Assembly (NCBI GenBank): GCA_016700415.1
Contig: CP065018.1
Location: forward strand, 1,116,001-1,180,000
Direction: 5' to 3'
DNA length: 64,000 bases
From: Flavobacteriales bacterium
Lineage (GTDB): Bacteria > Bacteroidota > Bacteroidia > Flavobacteriales_F > PHOS-HE28
Position numbers and translations under genes: made by a program. Shown in pieces: positions 42,978 to 51,649 of the stretch; the stretch's first letter is position 1; every line of letters starts with the position of its first letter. Below the pieces are notes generated by a model. It had not been told where the DNA came from and ran no database searches. It worked only from the letters and a program-made list of their open reading frames with translations.

Positions 42978-43424
42978 TCATCTCCTCAGGACTTTGCTTT
43001 GGGACTGCTCCCCATGCCGCACCCAATACCGTTTGCCATAGCCGCACAATACCTCCTCTCCCACCCGGATCCGTCGCGTAACTCGCAAACACACCCGATC
43101 TCGATCATCCAACGCGATCACGGCATTGTTGCGCAATTCGGTGCATGCACTCCCCTGCGCATCGTTGGCGAACTTGGCGAAGCCCTCCACGCCCATGGCA
43201 TCCAAGGTGGTGCCGTCCGGCAGTTCCATGAAGTAACGGTCCAGCCCGTTTGCGGCACGATCGCTGGCTTCCTTGGCGGATAGCCGTTCGCCGTGGAAGA
43301 TGGCGATCACCTCGTCCTTGTAGAGGGTAATGGCGGTAAATAGGCCTTGCCCGGCACCCGGCAAACCGGAAGGGGCCGTGTAGAGGTAATCCTCTTCCTC
43401 TATCTGAATTCCATCGGGGTCCAT
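42978..43424 (-). CDS. SET-domain protein, divergent
   Basis: The 148-residue protein shows a SET fold: GLPGAGQGLFTAITLYKDEVI (the usual G-x-G beta strands), ERLSAKEASDRAANGLDRYFM, and a final VCLRVTRRIRVGEEVLCGYGKRYW that matches the GEE-x-x-x-x-YG segment. The canonical NHSCxPN motif is replaced by KFANDAQG followed by ELRNNAV, so lysine methyltransferase activity is uncertain. There is no post-SET cysteine cluster. ATG 43424 begins the recognisable domain; the longer frame up to 43550 crosses a terminator hairpin. Confidence 0.75.
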   Translation of the reverse strand: MDPDGIQIEEEDYLYTAPSGLPGAGQGLFTAITLYKDEVIAIFHGERLSAKEASDRAANGLDRYFMELPDGTTLDAMGVEGFAKFANDAQGSACTELRNNAVIALDDRDRVCLRVTRRIRVGEEVLCGYGKRYWVRHGEQSQSKVLRR

Positions 43425-43499
43425 GCAGGTGCGAACATAGCCCGATGCTCCTGAAAAATTTCGAAGTCCCCGTATGCTGATCCAGAGACCAAATAAGAA

Positions 43500-43527
43500 A
43501 ACGCCCCGGAAAGAGATCCGGGGCGTT
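43500..43527 (-). terminator. Rho-independent terminator after the OmpA lipoprotein gene
   Basis: A perfect 11-bp stem (43500-43510 with 43517-43527; core CGCCCCGGA) with a 6-nt loop. On the minus strand it is followed by TTTTCTTATTT. It lies 20 nt after the stop of the OmpA lipoprotein gene. Confidence 0.85.
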
Positions 43528-43546
43528 CCAAAAGATCGAGGTGAGA

Positions 43547-44440
43547 TCAATTCCCTCCCTCCATCTCCGTCGCCTTCTTCAGTCCGTCCTCGATCATGTT
43601 GTAGAACTGGTCCATTTTAGGCAGGATCACGATGCGGGTGCGGCGGTTCTTGGAACGGTCCGCAGGAGTGTCGTTCGGCACGAGCGGCACGAATTGGGAA
43701 CGGCCTCCTGCGGTGATGCGCGCTGGGTCCACACCGAGGTCGTCCGTGAGCACCCGGGTGATCGCCGTGGCGCGCAGCACGCTCAGGTCCCAGTTGTCCT
43801 TGATACAATCCTTGCTGATGGGCACGTTGTCCGTATGGCCTTCCACGAGGACGTCCATCTGGGGCTTGTCGTTCAGCACGGTGGCCACTTTGCCCAGCAC
43901 GTTCTTCGCGTTGGGCCCGATCGTGGTGCTGCCGCTGGGGAAGAGCATCTTGTCACTGAGGGAGATGAAGACCACGCTCTTCTCCACGTTGATGGTGACG
44001 TCCGTGTCGTTGAGGTTGCCGAGCGAGCTCTTCAGGCTGATCACCAACGCCAGTGTCACGGAGTCCTTTTTAGTCAGGGCGTCGCTCATGTTGCGGATCT
44101 GGAGGTCCTTTTCCTTGATGCTCTCCAACGATTTTTCCAGATTGGAGGCTTCCTTCGCGCTGAGCGTTGCCATGTTGCCCACGTTGTTCAGGAGTGCTTG
44201 GTTGGTCACGCTCATCTCTGCCACCTGGTCCTTGAGGTGGTCGATGCTGGTCTGCAGGTTGCTGTTCTTGGATTCCATGGCAGCCTTGGCGGCGTTGCAT
44301 TCATCCAAGGCGCGGTTCGCGTCATCAAGCTTGCCGTGCAGCGTTTCATTGGATAGCTGGATGGCGGTGTATTTCTTTTTGGAAACACAGGAGCCGAGCG
44401 CGAGGGATACGGCCAAGAGAAGGAGAAGTGGTTTGTTCAT
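43547..44440 (-). CDS. OmpA/MotB-domain lipoprotein with coiled coil
   Basis: The 297-residue protein has a lipoprotein signal (LLLAVSLALGSC), a coiled coil (about residues 30-120, from KKKYTAIQLSNETLHGKLDD) and a C-terminal OmpA domain that binds peptidoglycan (VLVEGHTDNVPIS; RITAGGRSQFVP; NRRTRIVILP). It probably anchors the outer membrane to the wall. A TATCTTCG box lies at 44459-44466, 18 nt before the ATG, and a strong terminator follows the stop, so it is a single-gene unit. Confidence 0.92.
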   Translation of the reverse strand: MNKPLLLLLAVSLALGSCVSKKKYTAIQLSNETLHGKLDDANRALDECNAAKAAMESKNSNLQTSIDHLKDQVAEMSVTNQALLNNVGNMATLSAKEASNLEKSLESIKEKDLQIRNMSDALTKKDSVTLALVISLKSSLGNLNDTDVTINVEKSVVFISLSDKMLFPSGSTTIGPNAKNVLGKVATVLNDKPQMDVLVEGHTDNVPISKDCIKDNWDLSVLRATAITRVLTDDLGVDPARITAGGRSQFVPLVPNDTPADRSKNRRTRIVILPKMDQFYNMIEDGLKKATEMEGGN

Positions 44441-44458
44441 GGGGGATGGATGAGGCCT

Positions 44459-44466
44459 CGAAGATA
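44459..44466 (-). promoter_or_regulatory. Putative -7 box TATCTTCG
   Basis: Matches TAnnTTTG at 7 of 8 on the minus strand, 18 nt before the OmpA lipoprotein ATG. The identical box precedes the DUF4920 gene. Confidence 0.45.
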
Positions 44467-44606
44467 GCGCGCATGCAGTGCCGGCATTCGTGCCTTGTTC
44501 AAGCCTGAGGAAGCATTGTCTTGCACATCCCATTGTTCACCATGGAGCCATCCGTGGGCGCGTGCGGCACCACAAACGCCGCTTCTTTGCATGGCAACAC
44601 CTGCGC

Positions 44607-46034
44607 ATGGCACTCAGTCGTTTTTGGACGTTCATCCTCATCCTCAGCATCGGCTATGTGCTGGTGATGCTGGCGGCGGGCAGGCAGCACAGCCTCGGCA
44701 CGCTGGTGAACGGGAACCAGGGCGACCCGATGTTGGTGGCGGAGAAGGACAGTGCGGACCTGCACGGTACCGGACTGTTGGTGGAATTGCGCGCCGCAGG
44801 TGAAAATGGCGTGATGCGCGGCGACACGCTGATCACCCTCGGCAAGGGCGGCATGGTGCGCTACACCCATGGCACCCAGGCGGCTGACGGTCTGTTCGAG
44901 ACGTGCAAGAACACGGTGATGGACCTGTGGCTACCGCTGATCGGTTACCTCACCTTCTTCTGCGGCCTGATGAACCTGCTGGTGGACTCGCGTGCCATGG
45001 AGAAACTGGCCCACTTCCTCTCCCCGATATTCCGCCGCATTTTCCCGGATCTGCCGAAGGACCATCCGGCCTACGGCTACATGACGCTGAACTTCGCCGC
45101 CAACTTCCTCGGCCTGGACAATGCCGCCACGCCCTTCGGCCTGAAGGCGATGGAGAGCATGCAGGAGAGCAATCCCACGCCGGACCGCGCCACGAACAGC
45201 CAGATCATGTTCCTCTGCTTGCACGCGGCGGGCCTCACGCTACTGCCCACCAGCATCATCGGGTACCGGGCGGCGATGGGCGCGGCGAACCCGGCGGACA
45301 TCATGATCCCCTGCATCGTAACCAGCTTCGTGGGGACGCTCGCGGCCATGATCTTTGTCAGCATCCGCCAGCGCATCAACCTCTTCAACCTTCCGGTGAT
45401 GCTCTTCGTGGTGGGCATCAGCGTCACCATCGGCGGGTTGATGGCGTACATCAGCGGGCTGTCGGGCGCGGCCAAGTTCCACTTCACGGACAACCTTGGC
45501 AACGGGATGCTGCTCGGGATCATCCTGCTGATCGTCGCCTATGCCTTCGTGCATGAGCGGTTTTTCAAGGAGAAAGGCACCAACATGTTCGACTCGTTCA
45601 TCCAAGGGTCGAAAGACGGCTGGACCACCGGCCTACGCGTGCTGCCCTACATGCTGGCGATGCTGGCGGCGCTGAGTATTTTCCGCAACAGCGGGCTGAT
45701 GACGATCGTGATGGACGGCTTCTCGAGCGCATTGGCCTTTTTCAATGTGGACCGGGAGATCATTGACGCCATCCCGGTAGCCCTGATGCGCCCCTTCAGT
45801 GCGGGCGGCTCACGGGGCTTCATGCTGGACGCGATGAAGACCTATGGAGCGGACAGCCTCACCGGGCAACTTTCCTCCGTGCTGCAGGGCGCCGCCGAGA
45901 CCACCTTCTATGTGATCGCGCTCTACTTCGGCTCGGTGAACGTGAAGGACACGCGCTACACCTTGGGCATCATGCTGCTGGTGGACCTGGTCTGCGTGCT
46001 GACGGCGATCGCGGTGTGTACGCTGTACTTCTAA
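44607..46034 (+). CDS. Nucleoside-recognition domain membrane protein (fused SpmA/SpmB type)
   Basis: The 475-residue inner membrane protein has two Gate/nucleoside-recognition halves: LIGYLTFFCGLMNLLVDSR with LNFAANFLGLDNAATPFGLKA, and a second half with GLRVLPYMLAMLAALSIFR and LMRPFSAGGSRGFMLDA. The layout is that of spore maturation proteins A and B fused in one chain, common in non-sporulating Bacteroidota. The transported substrate is unknown. The N-terminal 130 residues contain one membrane helix and an extracytoplasmic insert. ATG 44607 begins the first helix. Confidence 0.88.
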   Translation: MALSRFWTFILILSIGYVLVMLAAGRQHSLGTLVNGNQGDPMLVAEKDSADLHGTGLLVELRAAGENGVMRGDTLITLGKGGMVRYTHGTQAADGLFETCKNTVMDLWLPLIGYLTFFCGLMNLLVDSRAMEKLAHFLSPIFRRIFPDLPKDHPAYGYMTLNFAANFLGLDNAATPFGLKAMESMQESNPTPDRATNSQIMFLCLHAAGLTLLPTSIIGYRAAMGAANPADIMIPCIVTSFVGTLAAMIFVSIRQRINLFNLPVMLFVVGISVTIGGLMAYISGLSGAAKFHFTDNLGNGMLLGIILLIVAYAFVHERFFKEKGTNMFDSFIQGSKDGWTTGLRVLPYMLAMLAALSIFRNSGLMTIVMDGFSSALAFFNVDREIIDAIPVALMRPFSAGGSRGFMLDAMKTYGADSLTGQLSSVLQGAAETTFYVIALYFGSVNVKDTRYTLGIMLLVDLVCVLTAIAVCTLYF

Positions 46035-46039
46035 CGTCC

Positions 46040-46071
46040 CAACTCACCGTTTTTTACCGTTCTCACCGTTC
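46040..46071. repeat. CACCGTT spacer repeat
   Basis: CTCACCGTT, TTTTACCGTT and CTCACCGTT form a degenerate tandem array with a period of 9-10 nt between the SpmA/B-like and SET genes. Confidence 0.6.
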
Positions 46072-46086
46072 GCGCTGTTGGCACTG

Positions 46087-46094
46087 TAAATTCG
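46087..46094 (+). promoter_or_regulatory. Putative -7 box TAAATTCG
   Basis: Matches TAnnTTTG at 7 of 8, 20 nt before the SET gene ATG. Confidence 0.45.
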
Positions 46095-46114
46095 TGCCTC
46101 TTTTCCGCTTCCCC

Positions 46115-46606
46115 ATGTCCAGCAAGATCGTCCAGCGCAACTCCAAGATCCATGGCCAAGGCGTGTTCGCCACAGCTCCCATCGCAGCCGGCGAGGAGGT
46201 GATCGAGTACAAGGGGAAGCTGCGCACCCATGCGGATGTGGACGATGAATACGGCGGCAAGGATACCGGCCACACCTTCCTCTTCATCCTGAACGACACC
46301 TATGTGATCGATGCCAACATCGGCGGCAATGTGGCGCGATGGCTGAACCATGGCTGCGCACCGAACTGCCAGGCCTTCGTGATCGAAGATGAAAGCGGCG
46401 ACCCGCGCAAGGACAGTGTGGTGATCGAGGCGCTGCGCGATATTGAAGAAGGCGAAGAGCTCACCTATGACTACGACATCCGGATCGAGGAGCCCATCAC
46501 TGCGGAAGAGCGCCGGTTGTGGGCCTGCCATTGCGGTGCACCGGGCTGCACCGGAACGATGATCCGGAGCGCAAAGACCGGCAAACGGGCCGCCGTCACG
46601 GCCTGA
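46115..46606 (+). CDS. SET-domain lysine methyltransferase with post-SET cysteines
   Basis: The 163-residue protein is nearly all SET domain: SKIHGQGVFATAPIAAGEEV (SAM-binding GxG region), ARWLNHGCAPNCQAF (the NHxCxPN motif), GEELTYDYDIRI (catalytic Tyr region) and a C-terminal post-SET CHCGAPGC that would hold zinc with the NHGC cysteine. All key parts are present, so it should be an active protein-lysine methyltransferase; the target is unknown. A broken paralogue follows 3 nt after its stop. Confidence 0.9.
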   Translation: MSSKIVQRNSKIHGQGVFATAPIAAGEEVIEYKGKLRTHADVDDEYGGKDTGHTFLFILNDTYVIDANIGGNVARWLNHGCAPNCQAFVIEDESGDPRKDSVVIEALRDIEEGEELTYDYDIRIEEPITAEERRLWACHCGAPGCTGTMIRSAKTGKRAAVTA

Positions 46607-46609
46607 GCG

Positions 46610-47095
46610 ATGGGATGCCCCATCATCGTGCGCCGATCACGGATCCACGGCCATGGGGTCTTCGCCGCACGTGACCTTCCAGAACGCACGGAGCTGATCG
46701 AATACACGGGACGGCTCATCACCTTCACCGAAGCCGATCTATCGTACGACGAGATCTATAAGGGGCACACCTTCCTGTTCACGCTGAACGATGCATGGAT
46801 CATCGATGGCAACGTGGGCGGCAACGATGCGCGCTGGTTCAACCACGGCTGCGAGCCCAACTGCATCCCCTACCTGCACGCCCACCCCCGCGACAGGCGC
46901 AAGGACCGTGTCATCATCGAGACGCTTCGGGATGTGGACGAGGGCGAATAGCTGAGCTACGACTACGGCATCAGTTTCGATGTGCCCTATTCCGCAAGGC
47001 TGAAGAGGATCTGGGCATGCCGCTGCGGCGCAGCCTCCTGTTCCGGCACCCTGCTGAAGCCCATGAGCCATATCCGGCAGCCGGAACCCTGCTGA
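46610..47095 (+). pseudogene. SET-domain paralogue interrupted by an in-frame TAG
   Basis: The frame starts 3 nt after the intact SET gene and encodes the same domain (SRIHGHGVFAARDLPERTEL; NDARWFNHGCEPNC). At 46949-46951 a TAG replaces what is a glutamate codon in the paralogue (GEEL). Beyond it the same frame continues with LSYDYGISFDVPYSARLKRI and the post-SET CRCGAASC up to a TGA at 47093-47095. A single G-to-T change of GAG would explain it. Without readthrough the product (113 residues) lacks the catalytic tyrosine region and zinc site. The rest of the frame is well preserved, so the mutation is recent, the TAG is read through, or it is a sequencing error. Confidence 0.85.
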
Positions 47096-47129
47096 ACTTG
47101 GCACGCCGCTTGCCGTTCCGGCACCGTCC

Positions 47130-47137
47130 TAACTTTG
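47130..47137 (+). promoter_or_regulatory. -7 box TAACTTTG of the LolA-like gene
   Basis: An exact TAnnTTTG match, 32 nt before the ATG, with CTTG about 17 nt upstream as a possible -33 element. Confidence 0.6.
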
Positions 47138-47169
47138 CACACCATCCGGGAAACCTTGCCGATTACCTT

Positions 47170-47814
47170 ATGAAACAAACACTCCTCCTCCTCGCCACGC
47201 TGCTGTTCACCCTGCACGCCATCGGCCAGGACGACCCCAAGAGCAAGGCCATCGTGGATGCGCTGATCGCGAAGAACAAGAGCTACACCAGCTTCGACGC
47301 GGACTTTAGCAGCCGATTGGTCAACACGGACAGTAAATTGGACATCAAGCAGGATGGCAACGTAAAAGTCAAGGGCCGCAAGTTCCGGCTCACCCTGTTG
47401 GACAACATCGTGATCAACGACGGCACCGCACTCTGGACGTACAGCAAGAAGAGCAACGAGGTGAGCATCAGCGACCCGAAGGAAATGGACGAGACGCTGG
47501 ACCCCGCCAACCTCTTCAACGTGTACGAGAAGGGCTTCAAGAGCCAGTATGTGGGCACCAGCACCGAGGGCGGAGTGGCGGTGGAGACGATCAAGCTCTT
47601 CCCGCTGGACCCCTCCAAAAAGCCTTTCCACACCGTGATCCTTACGGTGGACAAGAACAAGATGGAACCACGCAAAGTGGAGATGAAGTACAAGGACGGC
47701 AACGAGGTGACCTATGTACTGAAGAACTTCAGGCCCAATGCCGATATGGTGGAGGCGCTCTTCGCTTTCGACAAAAGCAAATTCCCCGGTGTGGAGGTGA
47801 ACGATATGCGGTGA
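47170..47814 (+). CDS. LolA-like outer membrane lipoprotein carrier
   Basis: The 214-residue protein has a signal peptide (MKQTLLLLATLLFTLHAIGQ) and a LolA-type mature part (SYTSFDADFSSRLVNTDSKL; GKFRLTL-like KGRKFRLTLLDNIVINDGT; WTYSKKSNEVSI; VEMKYKDGNEVTYVLKNF). It should ferry lipoproteins across the periplasm. The length and order of elements match Bacteroidota LolA. It has its own promoter box and stands alone. Confidence 0.88.
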   Translation: MKQTLLLLATLLFTLHAIGQDDPKSKAIVDALIAKNKSYTSFDADFSSRLVNTDSKLDIKQDGNVKVKGRKFRLTLLDNIVINDGTALWTYSKKSNEVSISDPKEMDETLDPANLFNVYEKGFKSQYVGTSTEGGVAVETIKLFPLDPSKKPFHTVILTVDKNKMEPRKVEMKYKDGNEVTYVLKNFRPNADMVEALFAFDKSKFPGVEVNDMR

Positions 47815-47926
47815 TCTCGCCCAGGGTCCCACGAAGTGGACCTTGAGTTCGAATATCCGGTGATCGGGCGGCTACCGACCGCTACTGCTGACCGCCACTA
47901 TCTACTCCCACTTCCAGCCGTCTCCC

Positions 47927-47934
47927 TACATTCG
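47927..47934 (+). promoter_or_regulatory. Putative -7 box TACATTCG of the KUP gene
   Basis: Matches TAnnTTTG at 7 of 8, 44 nt before the ATG. Confidence 0.4.
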
Positions 47935-47978
47935 CCGCCCGTTGCCGGACCAGGCCCTCCGGCCGCCATTCACGGCCC

Positions 47979-49964
47979 ATGCAAAAAGCGCACACGCATC
48001 CCTTGTCCTGGGCGGGCATGCTGGTCACGCTGGGGATCATCTTCGGCGACATCGGTACTTCACCGTTGTATGTGTTCAAAGCGATCATGGGCGAGACCAC
48101 GCCCATCAGCGAGCGCGTGGTGCTGGGCGCCTTGAGCTGCATTTTCTGGACGCTCACCCTACAGACCACCTTCAAGTACATCCTCATCACCCTTCGCGCT
48201 GACAACCGCGGGGAAGGTGGCGTCTTCTCCCTGTACACGCTGGTGCGCCGCTTCGGGAAATGGGTCTGGATGCCGGCCATCATCGGTGCGGCCACCTTGT
48301 TGGCGGACGGGATCCTCACCCCGCCGATCTCCGTGGCGGCCGCCATCGAGGGCTTGGGCGGCGTTGAGGTGTTCGCGGGCATCATCGCCCCGGGCAACAC
48401 GGCCACGGTGCTCATCGTGGTGGCCATCATCAGCCTGTTGTTCTTCTTCCAGCGCTTCGGCACCAAGGTGGTGGGCCTGGCATTCGGCCCCATCATGTTC
48501 GTCTGGTTCGGCATGCTGCTGATGCTGGGCCTGTCGCACCTGGTACGGACGCCGCACGTATTGGCCAGCCTCAACCCCATGTACGCGGTGGACCTGCTCA
48601 CGCGGTACCCCGGCGGCTTCTGGTTGCTCGGCGCGGTGTTCCTATGCACCACCGGTGCTGAAGGGCTGTACAATGACATGGGCCATTGCGGCCGCCGCAA
48701 CATCCAGAGCACATGGATCTTCGTGAAGACGGCCTTGGTGTGCAACTACATGGGCCAAGGTGCATGGCTGCTGGAGCATCAGGGCATGTTGCTGGAAGGG
48801 CGCAACCCGTTCTATGAGGTGATGCCGCAGTGGTTCCTTCTCACGGGCGTCGGCATCGCGACCTTGGCGGCCATCGTTGCTTGCCAAGCGGTGATCAGCG
48901 GGTCGTTCACCTTGATCAACGAGGCCATCACATTGAACTTCTGGCCCCGGGTGAAGGTGAAGTTCCCCACCGTGGTGCGCGGGCAGATCTACATCCCCAG
49001 CGTGAATTGGCTGCTCTGGGCGGGCTGTGTCGGCGTGATGTTCTACTTCCGCAGCAGCGGCAACATGGAAGCTGCTTACGGCTTCTTCATCGTGGTGGCC
49101 ATGCTGATGACCACCGTGCTGCTCTTCGGCTACCTGCGCTTCGTGCGGCGCTGGCACATGGCGCTGGTGCTCCTGGTGATCGGCGTGTTCTTCACCTTGG
49201 AGCTCGCCAACTTCGTGGCGAATGCCGTGAAGATCCTGCACCGGCCCTGGTTGGTGGTGGCGGTGTTGCTGGTGTTCGGGGTGATGTTCACCTGGTACAG
49301 GGCGCGTAAGATCATCAACCGCTTCATCAAATTCGTGCCGTTGATGGATCACGCCCAAGCGCTGCGCGACCTCAGCGCCGACCGCGACCTGCCCAAGTTC
49401 GCCACGCACCTGGTCTACCTCACCAAGGCGAACAACCCCGGCCAAGTGGAGAGCCAGATCATCAACAGCATCCTGGCGCGGAAAGTGAAGCGGGCCGAGA
49501 TCTACTGGTTCGTTCACGTGAACTACACGGACGAGCCGTACACCATGGAATACCGTGTCTCGGAGCTGATCGACGACAAGGTGATCCGCGTGGACTTCGA
49601 CCTGGGCTTCCGTGTGCAACCACGCGTGAACCTGCTGTTCCGCCGGGTGCTGGAGGAACTGGACGCCGACCACGAACTGAACTTCCGGAACAAGTACGAA
49701 AGCATCAAGAAAGGCGACTTCCACACGGACATCTGCTACGTGATCACCGAGCGCATCCTCTCGGTTGAGAACGAGTTCAGCGTGCGTGACAACTTCATTC
49801 TGGACGTGTACTACAGTTTGAAGCACCTGGCCTTGAGCGACCGGGAGGCCATGGGACTGGACCCGAACGTAACGGTGGTGGAGCAGGTCCCGCTGGTGAT
49901 CCAGGCCGTGCGGGAGATCCCGCTGAAGCGCGTCAGCATGACGCGGCAGGGGAAGCGGGAGTGA
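47979..49964 (+). CDS. kup: KUP-family potassium uptake transporter
   Basis: The 661-residue protein has about twelve membrane helices followed by a cytoplasmic C-terminal domain. Family motifs are clear: TLGIIFGDIGTSPLYVFK at the N-terminus, LRADNRGEGGVFSLY, ADGILTPPISVAAAIEGL, and CTTGAEGLYNDMGHCGRRNI. It imports K+ with protons. The start ATG 47979 gives a short N-terminus before the first helix as usual. It converges with the TerB/DnaJ gene; the spacer holds a GTACCCT heptamer array. Confidence 0.96.
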   Translation: MQKAHTHPLSWAGMLVTLGIIFGDIGTSPLYVFKAIMGETTPISERVVLGALSCIFWTLTLQTTFKYILITLRADNRGEGGVFSLYTLVRRFGKWVWMPAIIGAATLLADGILTPPISVAAAIEGLGGVEVFAGIIAPGNTATVLIVVAIISLLFFFQRFGTKVVGLAFGPIMFVWFGMLLMLGLSHLVRTPHVLASLNPMYAVDLLTRYPGGFWLLGAVFLCTTGAEGLYNDMGHCGRRNIQSTWIFVKTALVCNYMGQGAWLLEHQGMLLEGRNPFYEVMPQWFLLTGVGIATLAAIVACQAVISGSFTLINEAITLNFWPRVKVKFPTVVRGQIYIPSVNWLLWAGCVGVMFYFRSSGNMEAAYGFFIVVAMLMTTVLLFGYLRFVRRWHMALVLLVIGVFFTLELANFVANAVKILHRPWLVVAVLLVFGVMFTWYRARKIINRFIKFVPLMDHAQALRDLSADRDLPKFATHLVYLTKANNPGQVESQIINSILARKVKRAEIYWFVHVNYTDEPYTMEYRVSELIDDKVIRVDFDLGFRVQPRVNLLFRRVLEELDADHELNFRNKYESIKKGDFHTDICYVITERILSVENEFSVRDNFILDVYYSLKHLALSDREAMGLDPNVTVVEQVPLVIQAVREIPLKRVSMTRQGKRE

Positions 49965-49982
49965 GGATCGAGGGATTTCTTT

Positions 49983-50070
49983 GGTACAGGGTATAGGGTA
50001 CAATGCCGCACATTCGGTATTCAGTACCCTGTACCCTGTACCCTGTACTCGATACCCGGTACCCTGTACC
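49983..50070. repeat. GGTACAG and GTACCCT heptamer arrays
   Basis: GGTACAG, GGTATAG and GGTACAA (49983-50003). Then GTACCCT three times, GTACTCG, ATACCCG, GTACCCT and GTACC (50024-50070). The two halves are roughly reverse complements and could pair. It lies between two convergent genes, so this array is not tied to a start codon. Confidence 0.85.
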
Positions 50071-50075
50071 AGCAA

Positions 50076-50831
50076 TTACTTCAACCCTCTCTCCCGCTCG
50101 ATCCGCTCCCAGGCCTCCTGCACCTTCTTGAATTTTTCGGAAGCCGCTTTCTGGAACTCCTCGCCGAGGTGGGCCACACGGTCGGGGTGGTGCTTCATGG
50201 CGGCGCGGCGATAGGCCTTCTTCACCTCCTCGTCGCTGGCTTTGGGATCCACTTCAATGATGGTGTATGCCGATGCCGCTGACGGCCCCCCGAACATGGC
50301 ATCGAGCGAGGCCAGGTCCTTCTGACTGATGCCCATGTCCGCGGCGATGCGCTCCAGTACTTGGTGTTCGGCAATATGGACCCTGCCGTCGGCGTGTGCC
50401 AGGCCGATGAGGTAATGCATCACCTGCAGGCGCTCCGGATGGGACAAATGCCCACGGATCTGCGCACAGACATCGCGGAGCGGGATGTCGCGCTTCAGCA
50501 CATCACGCAGGAGGCGCAGCAGTTCCGCGCTGTGCTGCGGTCCGAACTGTTGGACAAAGAACTTGCGGACATGGCCCAGTTCGCCGTGGGTCGGCTTGCC
50601 ATCGGCCTTCATCACCGCGGCGGTGAGCACCACCAAGCTGAGGGCCAGATCCCCGGACGTGGCCGGCCCCTGCGTAGGCCGTGCCCGTTGCCCTGCACCC
50701 GGTTTGGCCACTACGATGCCTTGGGCGTTGTCCATCAACGCGCCGAGCGCAAAGCCCACCACGGCGCCGATGGGCGTGCCCGTGAGCGCGAAGCCCAAGC
50801 TCCCGAAGATCCACTTGTTGTAACCGGCCAT
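50076..50831 (-). CDS. TerB/DnaJ (DjlA-like) co-chaperone
   Basis: The 251-residue protein has a Gly/Ala-rich N-terminal hydrophobic stretch (SLGFALTGTPIGAVVGFALG), a TerB-like helical domain (about 60-170; LAHADGRVHIAEHQVLERIA) and a C-terminal J domain (about 187-251) with KAYRRAAMKHHPDRVAHLG, so the HPD motif that stimulates DnaK is present. The order is that of DjlA. It is the last gene of the LemA-TPM operon, which suggests a role in membrane protein quality control. Confidence 0.88.
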   Translation of the reverse strand: MAGYNKWIFGSLGFALTGTPIGAVVGFALGALMDNAQGIVVAKPGAGQRARPTQGPATSGDLALSLVVLTAAVMKADGKPTHGELGHVRKFFVQQFGPQHSAELLRLLRDVLKRDIPLRDVCAQIRGHLSHPERLQVMHYLIGLAHADGRVHIAEHQVLERIAADMGISQKDLASLDAMFGGPSAASAYTIIEVDPKASDEEVKKAYRRAAMKHHPDRVAHLGEEFQKAASEKFKKVQEAWERIERERGLK

Positions 50832-50839
50832 ACGATACG

Positions 50840-51649
50840 TTACCAGGAACCACCGGCCCCACCGCCGCCGAAGCCGCCGCCACCGAAACCGCCAAAGCCT
50901 CCCCCGCCCCCACCGAAGCCTCCTCCGCCGCCGCCGGAGAAGCCGCCCCAGCGTCCGCTATGCGAGGAACCGGCCGCGTTCATCAGCGCCCAAGCGGCCC
51001 AGAAATCGAGGCTGTTCACCCGGGCGTATTTCCGCGTACGGCGCACCATCGACCAGAAAATGAACAGGAATAACGCGAGGATCATCAGCAGCGGCACCCA
51101 AGGCACGGGCTTCTCACCGTAGCTCTTCGCGTTGATCTCGCCCTTGGCCAAGGCCATCAGCACGTCGGTGGCTTTGTCCATGCCGCCGTAGAAGTCGCCA
51201 TTGCGGAACCGCGGCAGCACTTCCTCGTCCACGATGCGCTTGGCGATGAGGTCAGGGATGGCACCTTCCAGCCCATAGCCCACGGCGATGAACACATGGC
51301 GGTCGCCGGCCCTGCCGTTGGGCTTCACCAAGATCAGCACCCCGTTGTCGATGCCCTTCTTGCCAAAACCCCAGGCCTGGCCCAATTCGAAGGCGAAGTC
51401 GGAAGCGGGATAGCCGCAGAGCGTGTCCACGGCCACGATGGCGATCCGGTTGCTGGTCTCGCGGGCGAAATTCACCAGCTTGTTGTTCAGGTCCGCCTCT
51501 TGTTGCTTGTCCAAGAAGTTGGTGTACTGAAAAACAAGTTGATCCTCATTCGCGGGTTTGGGAGGGAAGCAAGGGTCCATTTCCGCCGCGGATCCCCACA
51601 CGGTGATCGAAGCGAACGCAAAGAGAAGCAGGGACCGCAGCACTTTCAT
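50840..51649 (-). CDS. TPM-domain membrane protein (YgcG-like)
   Basis: The 269-residue protein has a signal peptide, a periplasmic TPM domain (about 30-175; NRIAIVAVDTLCGYPASDFA, WGFGKKGIDNGVLILVKPNG), one membrane helix (VPLLMILALFLFIFW) and a long Gly-rich tail ending GGAGGSW. TPM proteins regularly travel with LemA, as here. ATG 51649 overlaps the stop of the second TPM gene by 4 bp. The biochemical role of the family is not settled. Confidence 0.88.
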   Translation of the reverse strand: MKVLRSLLLFAFASITVWGSAAEMDPCFPPKPANEDQLVFQYTNFLDKQQEADLNNKLVNFARETSNRIAIVAVDTLCGYPASDFAFELGQAWGFGKKGIDNGVLILVKPNGRAGDRHVFIAVGYGLEGAIPDLIAKRIVDEEVLPRFRNGDFYGGMDKATDVLMALAKGEINAKSYGEKPVPWVPLLMILALFLFIFWSMVRRTRKYARVNSLDFWAAWALMNAAGSSHSGRWGGFSGGGGGGFGGGGGGFGGFGGGGFGGGGAGGSW

